Positions 25,769-35,012 of a DNA stretch of 64,000 bases are shown in pieces. Origin of the DNA: JBBDYD01 sp040901865 (GTDB lineage Bacteria; Bacteroidota; Ignavibacteria; UBA10030). Position 1 is the first letter of the stretch; each line of letters starts with the position of its first letter. A program made the translations under genes and the position numbers. The DNA lies in the NCBI GenBank assembly GCA_040901865.1, contig JBBDYD010000142.1:27536-91535 (forward strand), in the 5' to 3' direction. The notes under the pieces were generated by a model that saw only the letters and a list, made by a program, of their open reading frames with translations, was not told where the DNA came from and did no database searches.

Positions 25769-27160
25769 ATGAAGGAAATCATTTCATTTGTTGAAGCCAA
25801 TAAGGACCGCTATCTGTCGGAGCTCAAAGAATTCCTGGCGATCCCCAGTGTCAGCTCGCAAAAGGATCACAACGCGGACACGCGACGTTGCGCAGAGTGG
25901 GTTGTGGCTCAGATGCGAACAGTTGGCATGCAGAACGTGCAAATATTTGAAACGCCCGGTCATCCAATTGTGTACAGCGAGTGGCTCGGTGCACCGGGAA
26001 AACCAACGGTGTTGCTGTACGGGCATTACGATGTCCAGCCTGTGGACCCGGTGAACCTCTGGACCTCGCCCCCGTTTGAAGCGGCGATCCGGGGTGATAA
26101 CCTCTACGCCCGAGGATCGGCCGACGACAAAGGCCAGGTGTACATTCACTTCAAGGCCATTGAGGCCTTCATGAAAAAACAGGGCTCTCTCCCGGTGAAC
26201 GTGAAAATGATCATCGAGGGAGAAGAAGAGGTCGGAAGCGAAAACCTTGATCAGTTTGTGAAAGGCCACAAGGATCTCTTGAAGGCGGATCTTGTTTTGA
26301 TTTCAGATTCTTCAATGTTTGCCAAGGGAGTCCCGTCAGTTTGCTACGGTCTGCGCGGACTTGCCTACATGGAAGTCGAGGTCACGGGGCCAAACAAAGA
26401 CCTGCATTCCGGTTCCTTTGGTGGATCGGTCCATAATCCGATTCAGGCCCTTTCAGAGATGATTGCCTCGCTTCATGACAAGAACGGGAAAGTGACGGTA
26501 AAAGGGTTCTACAAGGATGTCCGGCCTCTCATAAAGAAAGAGCGCGGGGCATTCCGCAAACTTCCGTGGAATGATAAGCGATACGCGAAGGACCTCGGCG
26601 TTGCTGCCCTGTACGGCGAAAAGGGTTTTACGACCCTGGAACGTCTATGGGCGAGGCCGACGCTTGAGTGTAACGGAATCTGGGGCGGGTATACAGGTGA
26701 AGGAGCGAAAACAGTGCTTCCATCAAAAGCATTTGCCAAGATTTCCATGCGGTTGGTGCCGGATCAGGATTCCGGTACGACTGCCAAAATGTTCGAGCGC
26801 CACCTGAAATCGATTGTACCCAAAACCATTACCGTGGCCGTTCGAGCACTCCATGGCGGTGAGCCTGCAATCACACCGATAGACAGTCCGGGCGTCCAGG
26901 CGGCAGTCGCGGCGTTGGAAAAGGGGTTCGGGAAGAAACCACTGTATCAGCGGGAGGGTGGTTCGATTCCCATCGTCGTTCAGTTCAAGAAGATCCTGGG
27001 GTTGGACACCGTGCTCCTCGGATTCGGTCTTCCCGACGAGAATGCACACGCGCCCGACGAGCATATCAATCTCGAAAACTTCTTCGGGGGCATCCGTACC
27101 TCTGTCCACTTCTATAACGAACTGCCCGGTTTTTGGAAGAACGGCGGCAAAGGGAAGTAG
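25769..27160 (+). CDS. M20-family dipeptidase / deacylase
   Basis: A 463-residue di-zinc hydrolase. I chose the ATG at 25769 because GAAAGGA lies 10 bases upstream and family members start at this point; the upstream open frame overlaps the divergent operon. Catalytic landmarks are GHYDVQPV (His86, Asp88), RGSADDKGQ, the general base pair in IEGEEEVGS, and the dimerisation-domain histidine region HSGSFGG. The C-terminal zinc ligand lies in NAHAPDEHI. The likely substrates are dipeptides, as in the M20 CNDP-like group; the exact specificity cannot be read. Confidence 0.92.
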   Translation: MKEIISFVEANKDRYLSELKEFLAIPSVSSQKDHNADTRRCAEWVVAQMRTVGMQNVQIFETPGHPIVYSEWLGAPGKPTVLLYGHYDVQPVDPVNLWTSPPFEAAIRGDNLYARGSADDKGQVYIHFKAIEAFMKKQGSLPVNVKMIIEGEEEVGSENLDQFVKGHKDLLKADLVLISDSSMFAKGVPSVCYGLRGLAYMEVEVTGPNKDLHSGSFGGSVHNPIQALSEMIASLHDKNGKVTVKGFYKDVRPLIKKERGAFRKLPWNDKRYAKDLGVAALYGEKGFTTLERLWARPTLECNGIWGGYTGEGAKTVLPSKAFAKISMRLVPDQDSGTTAKMFERHLKSIVPKTITVAVRALHGGEPAITPIDSPGVQAAVAALEKGFGKKPLYQREGGSIPIVVQFKKILGLDTVLLGFGLPDENAHAPDEHINLENFFGGIRTSVHFYNELPGFWKNGGKGK

Positions 27161-27185
27161 AAAAAGCCTGCAATCGGCCAAGAGA

Positions 27186-27222
27186 AAGCCCTTCTTCGGG
27201 ACATCGAAGCAGGGCTTTTTTC
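27186..27222 (+). terminator. Rho-independent terminator after the M20 gene
   Basis: A 7-bp stem (27186-27192 AAGCCCT with 27211-27217 AGGGCTT) and a loop that can itself pair in part (CTTCGGGACATCGAAG), followed by TTTTTTC. It lies 26 bases after the stop. Confidence 0.8.
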
Positions 27223-27268
27223 TTTAGTGGGTCTTTCGTACATTGGGCGCAACTTCCTTGCCGAGACA

Positions 27269-28153
27269 ATGATTTCAAAAGAATTTCTCCAGCAATTACC
27301 GATCTTCGAAAAACTCTCCCCGGTGGATTTTGATGTACTCCAACATCTGTGGAAGCCGCGCAAATTACGCAAATCTGAAGTGCTCTTCCGGTTCGGAGAA
27401 ATTGGCACGTCGATGGTCGTTATAGAAGAGGGGACGATCGAAATCACCATTCCCGTCGAGAACAAGGAAATGCAAATATCGGTTCTCCACGAGGGTGAAT
27501 TTGTAGGGGAGCTTGCGCTGATCGACGGGCTTCCGCGTACGGCGACGGCCCGCGCATTGGAATCCTGCCGAGTTCAGGAAATGCGCAGGGACGCTTTTGT
27601 CAGCTTTTTGCTCGATCGGCCCACGGTTGCCATTTCCATGATGAGTGAAATGGGGAAGCGGCTCCGTGCCACGAACGAGCTTGTGCAATCGCTGGCCTCC
27701 AAGAATGTCAACGAGGAAATCGAAGAGAGATTGACCGTTGGAGAACGTCTCGCGGACAAGATTGCAGAATTCGGGGGTAGTTGGGTGTTTATTTCGTCAT
27801 TCATGTTCCTCCTTTTCCTGTGGATGGCGGCAAACACCGTTCAATTGTGGTATAAGCCGTTCGATGAGTTCCCTTTTATCTTTTTGAACCTCATGCTTTC
27901 GTGCCTTGCCGCCCTTCAAGCTCCCGTTATCATGATGAGTCAAAACCGTGCGCAAAAAAAGGACCGGTTGAAGGCCGAATTGGACTACCAGGTTAATCTG
28001 AAATCAGAATTGATGATTCAGCAGTTGCATGTGAAGTTTGACGAACTGCGCGCAACCGAAATCCATGATATCCATTCTGTTCTCGCCGCTCGGATCGAAA
28101 CGCTCAAAAAGCAGATGGAAGAAGTGGAACGGCATGCTGGTTCAAAGGTCTAA
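27269..28153 (+). CDS. Cyclic nucleotide-binding domain fused to DUF1003
   Basis: A 294-residue protein. Residues 1-130 form a cNMP-binding domain whose phosphate-binding cassette GEFVGELALIDGLPRTATAR keeps the Glu and Arg needed for ligand. Residues 155-260 are a DUF1003 domain with two membrane helices (SWVFISSFMFLLFLWMA and FPFIFLNLMLSCLAALQAP) and the downstream NRAQKKDRLKAELDY motif. The C-terminus is a coiled coil. The fusion suggests a ligand-gated membrane protein; function is unknown. The ATG was chosen because it fits the domain start. It overlaps the next gene by 20 bases. Confidence 0.85.
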   Translation: MISKEFLQQLPIFEKLSPVDFDVLQHLWKPRKLRKSEVLFRFGEIGTSMVVIEEGTIEITIPVENKEMQISVLHEGEFVGELALIDGLPRTATARALESCRVQEMRRDAFVSFLLDRPTVAISMMSEMGKRLRATNELVQSLASKNVNEEIEERLTVGERLADKIAEFGGSWVFISSFMFLLFLWMAANTVQLWYKPFDEFPFIFLNLMLSCLAALQAPVIMMSQNRAQKKDRLKAELDYQVNLKSELMIQQLHVKFDELRATEIHDIHSVLAARIETLKKQMEEVERHAGSKV

Positions 28154-28703
28154 TCCCACCGGCAGCTTGAAAATCTATACCAAAAAAGGTGACGGAGGGG
28201 AAACGTCGTTGTTTGGCGGCAAGCGCGTTCCAAAGAATTCAATCCGCATCGATGCGTACGGAACGGTTGACGAGCTGAACTCCCACCTTGGATTTGCACG
28301 GACTCTGAACCCTTCCCCCTCAGAGGATGCCGATCTCCAACGGCTACAGGAAACCCTTTTTGTTCTTGGCGCAGATCTTGCCACACCGGCGGGAGGAAAA
28401 ACGAAACGCATTGCGGAAGAAGATGTGTCAGTGCTGGAGCGCAGCATTGATCGTCTGGAGAATGATCTGCCGTCCCTCAAGAATTTCATTCTGCCCGGCG
28501 GCAGTCCGCTTGCTGCGCACCTCCATATTGCGAGGACTGTTTGCCGTCGCGCCGAACGACTGGTGAGTGCGTTGAGTCGATCAGAGGAACTCAGTCCGTA
28601 CCCGCTCAAGTTTCTCAATCGCCTCTCCGATCTGTTGTTTGTCATGGCACGCCACGCCAACCATGTCGCGGGTGCAACGGAAGCGCCGTGGAATCCGGTC
28701 TGA
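28134..28703 (+). CDS. pduO: PduO-type cob(I)alamin adenosyltransferase
   Basis: A 189-residue enzyme making adenosylcobalamin from cob(I)alamin and ATP. The ATP-binding N-terminal motif YTKKGDGGETSLFGGKR, the RIDAYGTVDELNS helix, FILPGGSPLAAHLHIAR with the RRAERLV helix, and the terminal FLNRLSDLLFVMARHAN are all canonical. The ATG at 28134 lies inside the end of the CNB-DUF1003 gene, consistent with coupling. No B12-dependent enzyme is in the window. No cobalamin riboswitch is visible upstream. Confidence 0.92.
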   Translation: MLVQRSNPTGSLKIYTKKGDGGETSLFGGKRVPKNSIRIDAYGTVDELNSHLGFARTLNPSPSEDADLQRLQETLFVLGADLATPAGGKTKRIAEEDVSVLERSIDRLENDLPSLKNFILPGGSPLAAHLHIARTVCRRAERLVSALSRSEELSPYPLKFLNRLSDLLFVMARHANHVAGATEAPWNPV

Positions 28704-28730
28704 CATGGCGGAATCGCCGGGAAAAAATGC

Positions 28731-28759
28731 TTGATATTCAACCGAAGGTTCTCTATACT
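28731..28759 (+). promoter_or_regulatory. Predicted promoter of the CBS/ferredoxin genes
   Basis: TTGATA (28731-28736), a 17-base spacer, TATACT (28754-28759). Transcription would start near 28766, about 40 bases before the CBS gene. Confidence 0.5.
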
Positions 28760-28806
28760 CAAATCGTTGTAAGGACATCGCTGCGCCTCAGAGAAGGGGA
28801 AGTCCC

Positions 28807-29334
28807 ATGAACGACGAGTATGTGGATGAGGAATTCAGCCAGATGTATGAGGAGGCGGAGAAGCGCAAAGTGCTTGACTCCTCAACGTTTCGCCAGCCGA
28901 TCAAGCATCTGAAGGTGTTGAAGCCGGTCGTACTTTCGCCCGGACAGTCCATCGCCGAAGCGTTGGACATCATGAAGCAGAAACGATTTGGTTGCGTGGT
29001 TATCACGGAGAAGGAAAAGCTGGTCGGTATTCTTACAGAACGTGATATCTTGCTGAAAGTGGCCGGAATCAGCGGTGCCGAGAAGAAGAAGGTCCGGGAA
29101 ATCATGACTCCCGATCCTGAAGTGTTTGAACCCGAGGACAGCATTGCTTTTGTGCTCAATGCCATGCATGTCGGCGGTTATCGGCACATTCCGGTGGTGG
29201 ATGAAGAGGGCAGACCCCTTGCCGTGATTTCTATAAAGGATATTGTCGGTTTTATCCTGGACCATTTTTCCGAGGATGTATTGAATCTTCCTCCCAAACC
29301 AATGCGAACAACTGATCAGCGCGAAGGCGCGTAA
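28807..29334 (+). CDS. CBS-domain pair protein
   Basis: A 175-residue cytoplasmic protein made almost wholly of two CBS domains (about 38-95 and 105-165). Recognisable repeat cores are KRFGCVVITEKEKLVGILTE with RDILLKVAG, and GGYRHIPVVDEEGRPLAVIS with IKDIVGFI. Such pairs bind adenosine nucleotides and usually regulate a partner. No partner domain is fused. It is followed 24 bases later by the ferredoxin gene. Confidence 0.88.
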   Translation: MNDEYVDEEFSQMYEEAEKRKVLDSSTFRQPIKHLKVLKPVVLSPGQSIAEALDIMKQKRFGCVVITEKEKLVGILTERDILLKVAGISGAEKKKVREIMTPDPEVFEPEDSIAFVLNAMHVGGYRHIPVVDEEGRPLAVISIKDIVGFILDHFSEDVLNLPPKPMRTTDQREGA

Positions 29335-29358
29335 CTCTAAAGGTAAGGAGATGACAGT

Positions 29359-29715
29359 ATGCCATGGGTAATTACCAGACTGTGTGCCGATTGTCAGGAT
29401 ACAGCCTGTGTCAAGGTTTGTCCTGTCGATTGCATTTATGGCCTCACCGTCGATGATGCAAATTACCGGAAGATGCTCTTTATTCACCCTGAAGAATGCA
29501 TCAATTGTGCCGCTTGTGAGCCCGAGTGTCCGTGGGGCGCGATTTTTGAAGATGCCTCGACCCCGGAGATCTTCAAAGAGGACATAGAAATCAATGCAAA
29601 GGTTTTCGAGGCACACCCCAAAGAGGAATTTACAACGACTCCCGAGCCGATCAAATCGCATCCCTCACCCGAGGAGATCGACGCGAACTACAAGAAATGG
29701 GGCTACCAGAAGTAG
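29359..29715 (+). CDS. 7Fe-8S type ferredoxin
   Basis: A 118-residue ferredoxin. The first cluster region reads CADCQDTACVKVCPVDC, the [3Fe-4S]-type spacing (Cys9, Cys17, Cys21, Cys25). The second region CINCAACEPECP supplies the [4Fe-4S] ligands. A 40-residue C-terminal extension ends KKWGYQK. GGAGA lies 10 bases before the ATG. It precedes the nuoEFG-less complex I operon, so it is a plausible electron donor for it, though a strong terminator separates the two. Confidence 0.92.
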   Translation: MPWVITRLCADCQDTACVKVCPVDCIYGLTVDDANYRKMLFIHPEECINCAACEPECPWGAIFEDASTPEIFKEDIEINAKVFEAHPKEEFTTTPEPIKSHPSPEEIDANYKKWGYQK

Positions 29716-29740
29716 CAGGCCTCAAGGCCATTCAACTTCC

Positions 29741-29777
29741 ACAAACGCTGCGCGAACAACGCAGCGTTTGTTTTTTT
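29741..29777 (+). terminator. Rho-independent terminator after the ferredoxin gene
   Basis: A perfect 12-bp stem (29741-29752 with 29760-29771), a 7-base loop, and a 7-T tract to 29777. It isolates the ferredoxin transcript from the nuo operon. Confidence 0.93.
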
Positions 29778-29803
29778 GTGGCCGAACTGAACCCAAGTTC
29801 TCC

Positions 29804-29832
29804 TTGACAATCGGGCAATTTCCGTTTATATT
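29804..29832 (+). promoter_or_regulatory. Predicted promoter of the nuo operon
   Basis: TTGACA (29804-29809), a 17-base spacer and TATATT (29827-29832) followed by Ts. It is the best -35/-10 pair in the window. The transcript would begin near 29839, about 50 bases before nuoA. Confidence 0.72.
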
Positions 29833-29889
29833 TTTTTCATCGTTTTAGCGGATTTTTCAAATCTCATCCCACAGATTCTCCGCTTCCTG

Positions 29890-30321
29890 ATGCTCACTGA
29901 ATTCGGCAAAGTCCTGATTTTCTTCATCCTCGGCGCTGTTTTTGTGGCCGGGGGATTGATCATGTCATGGCTGCTGCGCCCCCACAATCCGTATCCCGCC
30001 AAATTATCCACCTACGAGTGCGGTGAGGAACCAATCGGACAAGCGTGGGTTCGGTTCAACGTCAGATTTTATGTCCTCGCCCTTGTGTTCCTCATTTTCG
30101 AAGTCGAAATTATCTTTTTGTTCCCCTGGGCCCTGGTCTATCGGGAACTTGGCTTGTTTGCGTTTCTTGAAATGGCTGTGTTTCTCTTTATATTGTGGGT
30201 CGGATATGCTTACGTGTGGGTCAAGGGGGATCTGAACTGGGATAAACCTGAACCGAAAATTCCCACACTTGCCCGCCCATCGCTTCGTCAGACAAGCCGC
30301 CCTGAACCCGCCAGAATTTAA
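29890..30321 (+). CDS. nuoA: Complex I subunit A
   Basis: A 143-residue membrane subunit with three helices. The conserved loop PYPAKLSTYECGEEPIG and helix 2-3 motif FYVLALVFLIFEVEIIFLFP define NuoA. The ATG has no recognisable Shine-Dalgarno site despite a 50-base leader. First gene of the complex I operon. Confidence 0.95.
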   Translation: MLTEFGKVLIFFILGAVFVAGGLIMSWLLRPHNPYPAKLSTYECGEEPIGQAWVRFNVRFYVLALVFLIFEVEIIFLFPWALVYRELGLFAFLEMAVFLFILWVGYAYVWVKGDLNWDKPEPKIPTLARPSLRQTSRPEPARI

Positions 30322-30336
30322 ATGCCCACCTAATCC

Positions 30337-30828
30337 ATGGGAATTCTTAACTACAAATTCGAGAACAGTAACATCGTTATAGCGTCCCTTGACGGCCTGC
30401 TGAATTGGGCGCGACTTTCTTCCCTCTGGCAAATGCAGTTCGGATTGGCATGTTGCGCGATCGAGATGATGGCGGCGTCGGCTTCGAATTTCGATATGAT
30501 GCGGTTCGGGGTTATTCCGAGGGCCACGCCGCGGCAATGCGATGTGATGATCGTCTCCGGTACTGTAACGCTCAAAATGGCAACGCGCATCAAGAGACTG
30601 TTTGACCAGATGCCCGAACCGCGCTACGTGATCTCAATGGGCAGTTGCTCGAATTGCGGCGGACCGTACTGGGAACACGGATATCACGTTCTGAAAGGCG
30701 TGGATCGTGTGATTCCCGTGGACGTGTATGTGCCCGGATGTCCGCCCCGCCCTGAAGCGCTTCTCGAAGGATTGATCAAGCTGCAGGAAAAAGTACGCCA
30801 GGAAAGTCTCGTAAAAAGAACCGCCTGA
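30337..30828 (+). CDS. nuoB: Complex I subunit B (N2 cluster)
   Basis: A 163-residue peripheral subunit carrying the terminal [4Fe-4S] cluster N2. Cysteines are in FGLACCAIEMM, GSCSNCGGPYWE and VYVPGCPPRPEALLEG. It overlaps nuoC by one base. Starts 15 bases after nuoA. Confidence 0.96.
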   Translation: MGILNYKFENSNIVIASLDGLLNWARLSSLWQMQFGLACCAIEMMAASASNFDMMRFGVIPRATPRQCDVMIVSGTVTLKMATRIKRLFDQMPEPRYVISMGSCSNCGGPYWEHGYHVLKGVDRVIPVDVYVPGCPPRPEALLEGLIKLQEKVRQESLVKRTA

Positions 30829-31304
30829 TGACACCTCAAGAAATCCACGACAATCTCAAGGCAAAGTTTGGAACCGCCGTTGCGGATGCCAAACTTGACG
30901 CAATTCAACCTTGGATCGGCATTGCACCCGGAAGGACCCTCGAAGTCTGCCAATTCCTGTATACTGAAATCGGTTTCGAGTTTGATTTTTTAAGCTGTTT
31001 GAGCGGAGTCGATTACAATGACGGCAAGCTCGGCGTCGTGTATCATCTGTTTTCGATGACACAAAAGCACAAGATCGTGCTCAAAGCCATTTGCACCAAA
31101 GAACAGCCGCATGTTCAGTCCGTTTCCCAGGTCTGGGGGACCGCAAACTGGCACGAACGTGAGGCCTTTGATATGTTTGGGATCGTGTTTGATGGACATC
31201 CGGATCTTCGCCGAATCCTATGCGGCGATGATTATCCGGGTTATCCCCTCCGGAAAGACTTCAAAGTGCCGGAATTCTATAATGGAATGAAAGTACCCTA
31301 CTAG
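30828..31304 (+). CDS. nuoC: Complex I subunit C
   Basis: A 158-residue 30-kDa-type subunit. WHEREAFDMFGIVFDGHPDL followed by RRILCGDDYPGYPLRKDF is the family signature. It is separate from nuoD, not fused as in Escherichia coli. Confidence 0.95.
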   Translation: MTPQEIHDNLKAKFGTAVADAKLDAIQPWIGIAPGRTLEVCQFLYTEIGFEFDFLSCLSGVDYNDGKLGVVYHLFSMTQKHKIVLKAICTKEQPHVQSVSQVWGTANWHEREAFDMFGIVFDGHPDLRRILCGDDYPGYPLRKDFKVPEFYNGMKVPY

Positions 31305-31315
31305 TCAGTCTCCGA

Positions 31316-32497
31316 ATGAAGGAAACACGAACTCTCCCCACCGATTACGTCAACACACCCGGCCGAACTTCCAGCGGCCGGACTCTCCGCACCGACGAAA
31401 TGATCATTAACATGGGCCCCCAGCACCCCTCCACCCACGGAGTGCTGCGGCTTGAGATCGTCGTGGACGGCGAAATCGTCATCGACGTCATTCCGCATAT
31501 CGGCTATCTTCACCGTTGCTTCGAGAAACACGCCGAACACATGACCAACTATCAGCAAGTCATTCCTTACGCGGACCGCATGGATTACCTTTCCTCGATG
31601 AACAATGATTGGGCCTATGCCCTGGCAGTTGAAAAACTGCTCAAGCTCGAGGTCCCCGACCGCGTCCAGCATATTCGCGTCATCATGGCCGAGCTTCAAC
31701 GGATCGCCAGTCACCTGATCGCCGTGGGCACGTACGCCATTGACATGGGCGCGTTCACGCCGTTCCTCTGGTGTTTCCGTGACCGGGAACGAATCCTGGA
31801 CCTTTTCGAAATGACGTGCGGCGCGCGCTTGCTCTATAATTATATCTGGGTCGGCGGAGTTTCGCACGACCTGCCTCCCGGTTTCGCCGAAAAGGCAAAG
31901 GACTTCTGCAAGGATTTTCGAAAGACCATGCAGGAAGTCACTGATGTGCTGACGTACAACGAGATCTTCATCAAGCGCACGGCGAATGTCGGCGTGCTGC
32001 CGAAGGATGTCGCGATCAATTGGGCCTGCAGCGGCCCCATGCTTCGGGGTTCGGGAGTGGATTGGGACCTTCGCCGCGACGATCCGTACGGGGTTTATCA
32101 CAAATTTGATTGGAAGGTTCAGGTCGGGAGAGGAGAGGTTGGAACGGTGGGGGATTGCTGGGACCGCTACATCGTGAGGATGAACGAGATGGAGGAAAGT
32201 GCGCGGCTGGTCGAGCAGGCACTGGCATCGTTGCCGGAAGGAAACGTGCAGGCGGCGATCCCCAAACGTATCCGGCCCGAAGCGGGCGATGTGTATGTCC
32301 GATCCGAATCTCCGCGTGGTGAGCTTGGGTTTTATGTCATCAGTGACGGGACAGGAAGCCCCTACCGGGTGAAAGGCCGTGCTCCGGCATTTGTGAATCT
32401 CAGCGTTCTGCCCGAAATCTCGCGGGGGGCCATGATTGCGGACCTTGTTGCGATCGTGGGGAGCGTCGATATCGTTCTGGGTGAAGTCGACCGTTAA
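31316..32497 (+). CDS. nuoD: Complex I subunit D (quinone site)
   Basis: A 393-residue 49-kDa-type subunit that forms the quinone pocket with NuoB. NMGPQHPSTHGVLRLEIVVD near residue 30 contains the conserved His pair; the C-terminus ends SVDIVLGEVDR as usual. The next gene is nuoH, 14 bases on: nuoE, nuoF and nuoG are absent at the place where they normally lie. Confidence 0.96.
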   Translation: MKETRTLPTDYVNTPGRTSSGRTLRTDEMIINMGPQHPSTHGVLRLEIVVDGEIVIDVIPHIGYLHRCFEKHAEHMTNYQQVIPYADRMDYLSSMNNDWAYALAVEKLLKLEVPDRVQHIRVIMAELQRIASHLIAVGTYAIDMGAFTPFLWCFRDRERILDLFEMTCGARLLYNYIWVGGVSHDLPPGFAEKAKDFCKDFRKTMQEVTDVLTYNEIFIKRTANVGVLPKDVAINWACSGPMLRGSGVDWDLRRDDPYGVYHKFDWKVQVGRGEVGTVGDCWDRYIVRMNEMEESARLVEQALASLPEGNVQAAIPKRIRPEAGDVYVRSESPRGELGFYVISDGTGSPYRVKGRAPAFVNLSVLPEISRGAMIADLVAIVGSVDIVLGEVDR

Positions 32498-32511
32498 CGA
32501 TCAATCTCTCA

Positions 32512-33564
32512 ATGGAAGAACTTCTTCAACCGTTTTTTAGTGACGACTACAGCTGGCTGCTCTATATTATACTCGCAGCCCCGCCCATGGTCTTTATTCT
32601 GGTCTATGCCCTCGTCACGGTCTGGACGGAAATGAAGATCTCGGCGCATATGCAGGACCGGCTCGCCTACATGTACACCGGGCCCCACGGCGTGCTGCAG
32701 CCGCTGGCCGATATTCTGAAGCTCATTCAGAAGGAAAACATCGTCCCGACTGCAGCGAATAAGCCCCTGTTCTTCCTCTCTCCATTTCTCGTTTTCATTG
32801 GGACCTACGCCGGATTTGCAACGCTTCCCTTCAGCAGCGCCTACATCGGCAGCAATATCAATCTTGGCGTGTTCTACATTATCGCCGTGACCTCGATCGT
32901 CGTGGTCGGATTGCTGATGGCAGGGTGGGCCTCGAACAACAAATGGTCGATGTTCGGTGCGATGAGGTCGGCTGGACAGATCATAAGCTACGAGATCCCG
33001 ACCGCCCTGGCACTGCTTGTTGCCGTGATGATCACGGGCTCGCTGAATCTACAGGATATTATCCGGTTTCAGGATGGCGGAATTCAGAACTGGGTCGTGT
33101 TTGGGGGCTCGGTGCCCCTTGTGCAGAAATTGTTCCTGATTCCGTTTACATTCATTGCCTTCCTGATCATGTTCATCGCGGGCATAGCCGAAGTCAATCG
33201 AACGCCGTTTGACCTTCCCGAGGCGGAGTCTGAACTCGTCCAGGGATACAATACCGAGTATTCAGGGATGAAGTTTGCCATCTTCTATCTGGCCGAATAT
33301 GCGAATATGTATCTGGTTTCCGGGGTCGCTGCCTGTCTGTTCCTGGGCGGCTGGTCGAGTCCCTTCGGCGATTTCATGTCCGGTCCGATCTGGGGCGTCT
33401 TCTGGATCGTGCTGAAGGGCTATTCGTTCGTTATCCTTCAGATCTGGATCCGCTGGACATTACCGCGCCTGCGTGTCGATCAGCTGATGTATACGTCATG
33501 GAAAGTGTTGATACCATTCCTGTTTGTTTGCGTGTTTGCCACAGGGCTTATTCTCGTTCTTTAA
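32512..33564 (+). CDS. nuoH: Complex I subunit H
   Basis: A 350-residue subunit with about eight helices that joins the peripheral and membrane arms. AEVNRTPFDLPEAESELVQG and YNTEYSGMKFAIFYLAEYAN are the hallmark acidic loop next to the quinone channel. Confidence 0.96.
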   Translation: MEELLQPFFSDDYSWLLYIILAAPPMVFILVYALVTVWTEMKISAHMQDRLAYMYTGPHGVLQPLADILKLIQKENIVPTAANKPLFFLSPFLVFIGTYAGFATLPFSSAYIGSNINLGVFYIIAVTSIVVVGLLMAGWASNNKWSMFGAMRSAGQIISYEIPTALALLVAVMITGSLNLQDIIRFQDGGIQNWVVFGGSVPLVQKLFLIPFTFIAFLIMFIAGIAEVNRTPFDLPEAESELVQGYNTEYSGMKFAIFYLAEYANMYLVSGVAACLFLGGWSSPFGDFMSGPIWGVFWIVLKGYSFVILQIWIRWTLPRLRVDQLMYTSWKVLIPFLFVCVFATGLILVL

Positions 33565-33585
33565 TCAAGTAAAGCGCCGGGTCGC

Positions 33586-34161
33586 ATGGAAGCAGTTCGA
33601 ACATATTTCAGGGATATCTGGAAGGCACTCTCGTCCATTGCCATCGGAATGAACGTGACGATCCGACACGTGTTCCATCCGGCGGTGACGATCCAGTATC
33701 CGGACGTCAAATTGAAAATGCCCGAAAGGGCGCGGAACCGCCTCTACGTAAACATCGATGATTGCATCGGATGCGACCAGTGCGCACTCGCATGCCCGGT
33801 GGACTGCATATCGATTGACACAATCAAGGCAACGGCAGACCAGGATCTTGGGGCAACGTCGACCGGGCACAAGAAACGCCTGCACGTCCCCAAGTTTGAC
33901 ATCGATATTGCCAAATGCTGCTATTGCGGTCTTTGCGTCTACCCGTGTCCCACCGAATGTATTGTCATGACGGACGTTTATGAGTTTGCAGAATACGACC
34001 GGCATAACCTGATTTATCACTACAGCAGTATGGCGCCGGAGGAGATCGAGGGCGCAACGGCGAAGTTGAAGAAAGCCGACGAGGAAATGGCGGCGAAGAA
34101 AGCAGCAGCAGCCGCAGCAGCGGAAGCAAAGAAAGCTGAACAGCCAAAGCAGGGTTCCTGA
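33586..34161 (+). CDS. nuoI: Complex I subunit I (N6a/N6b clusters)
   Basis: A 191-residue subunit with two [4Fe-4S] motifs, CIGCDQCALACPVDC and CCYCGLCVYPCPTEC. A C-terminal Ala/Lys-rich tail of about 35 residues (AAKKAAAAAAAEAKK) goes beyond the family core. In a complex without NuoEFG these clusters would be the nearest entry point for electrons. Confidence 0.95.
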   Translation: MEAVRTYFRDIWKALSSIAIGMNVTIRHVFHPAVTIQYPDVKLKMPERARNRLYVNIDDCIGCDQCALACPVDCISIDTIKATADQDLGATSTGHKKRLHVPKFDIDIAKCCYCGLCVYPCPTECIVMTDVYEFAEYDRHNLIYHYSSMAPEEIEGATAKLKKADEEMAAKKAAAAAAAEAKKAEQPKQGS

Positions 34162-34163
34162 TT

Positions 34164-34667
34164 ATGGACTGGTATTCAATCGTTTTTTATACGTTTGCGT
34201 CAATTACCGTCGTTGGCGCTGGGATTGTCGTGTTTTCGCGGAATATCGTGTACTCGGCTTTTTCATTACTCCTCACTTTTTTCGGTGTTGCAGGATTGTA
34301 CGTTCTCCTGATGGCCGATTTTCTTGCTGTCACACAGTTGCTCATCTATGTCGGTGCGATTTTAGTATTGGTTATTTTTGGCGTCATGCTGACAACGAAT
34401 GTCATCGACGTGCAGCTCCGTTCAAGAACGGTGAACGTTCTCCCGGCGCTGGTTCTGGTCGCCGCGCTCGGTGCGGCTCTCCTGCATGTCTTTTGGTACA
34501 CTGACTGGACCATCCTCCCCGAACTGCAGTCAGTCGATCAGACGGCTCCGGAGATCGGAAAACTGTTCCTGAGTTCCTATGTGTTGCCCTTTGAAGTCGC
34601 TTCTGTCATTCTTCTTGTGGCGCTCATCGGCGCGGCGATGATTGCCCGTAGAGGACGAAAGGTCTGA
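34164..34667 (+). CDS. nuoJ: Complex I subunit J
   Basis: A 167-residue membrane subunit with five helices. The helix-3 stretch FLAVTQLLIYVGAILVLVIF is diagnostic. Two bases separate it from nuoI and one base from nuoK. Confidence 0.94.
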   Translation: MDWYSIVFYTFASITVVGAGIVVFSRNIVYSAFSLLLTFFGVAGLYVLLMADFLAVTQLLIYVGAILVLVIFGVMLTTNVIDVQLRSRTVNVLPALVLVAALGAALLHVFWYTDWTILPELQSVDQTAPEIGKLFLSSYVLPFEVASVILLVALIGAAMIARRGRKV

Positions 34668-34668
34668 T

Positions 34669-34998
34669 ATGCAACTCGGCGAGTGGTTCCAGCATCCGGG
34701 ATTGACGCACTTTCTGATCATCAGCGCTGTCCTGTTCTCCTTCGGCGTTTTTGCCATTATCACAAGACGCAACGCCATCATGGTGCTGATGGGAATCGAG
34801 CTGATCCTGAATGCGGCCAACATCAATTTTGTCGCCTTCTCCCGGTACTCAACGGGGACGCTCGACGGACAGATGATCGCAGTGTTCGTTATTATCCTCG
34901 CGGCAGCTGAGGCCGCGATCGCCCTCGCGATCATTCTCAATATCTTCCGGAACTTCAACACGGTCGAAGTGGATGAACTCACTCAATTGAGGGATTAA
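34669..34998 (+). CDS. nuoK: Complex I subunit K
   Basis: A 109-residue membrane subunit with three helices. The start at 34669 (MQLGEWFQHPGLTHFL) was chosen over an in-frame ATG 27 bases upstream that lies within nuoJ. The proton-path glutamates are in MGIELILNAANINFV and AAAEAAIALAI. Confidence 0.94.
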   Translation: MQLGEWFQHPGLTHFLIISAVLFSFGVFAIITRRNAIMVLMGIELILNAANINFVAFSRYSTGTLDGQMIAVFVIILAAAEAAIALAIILNIFRNFNTVEVDELTQLRD

Positions 34999-35012
34999 TT
35001 GTCTTTACGGTC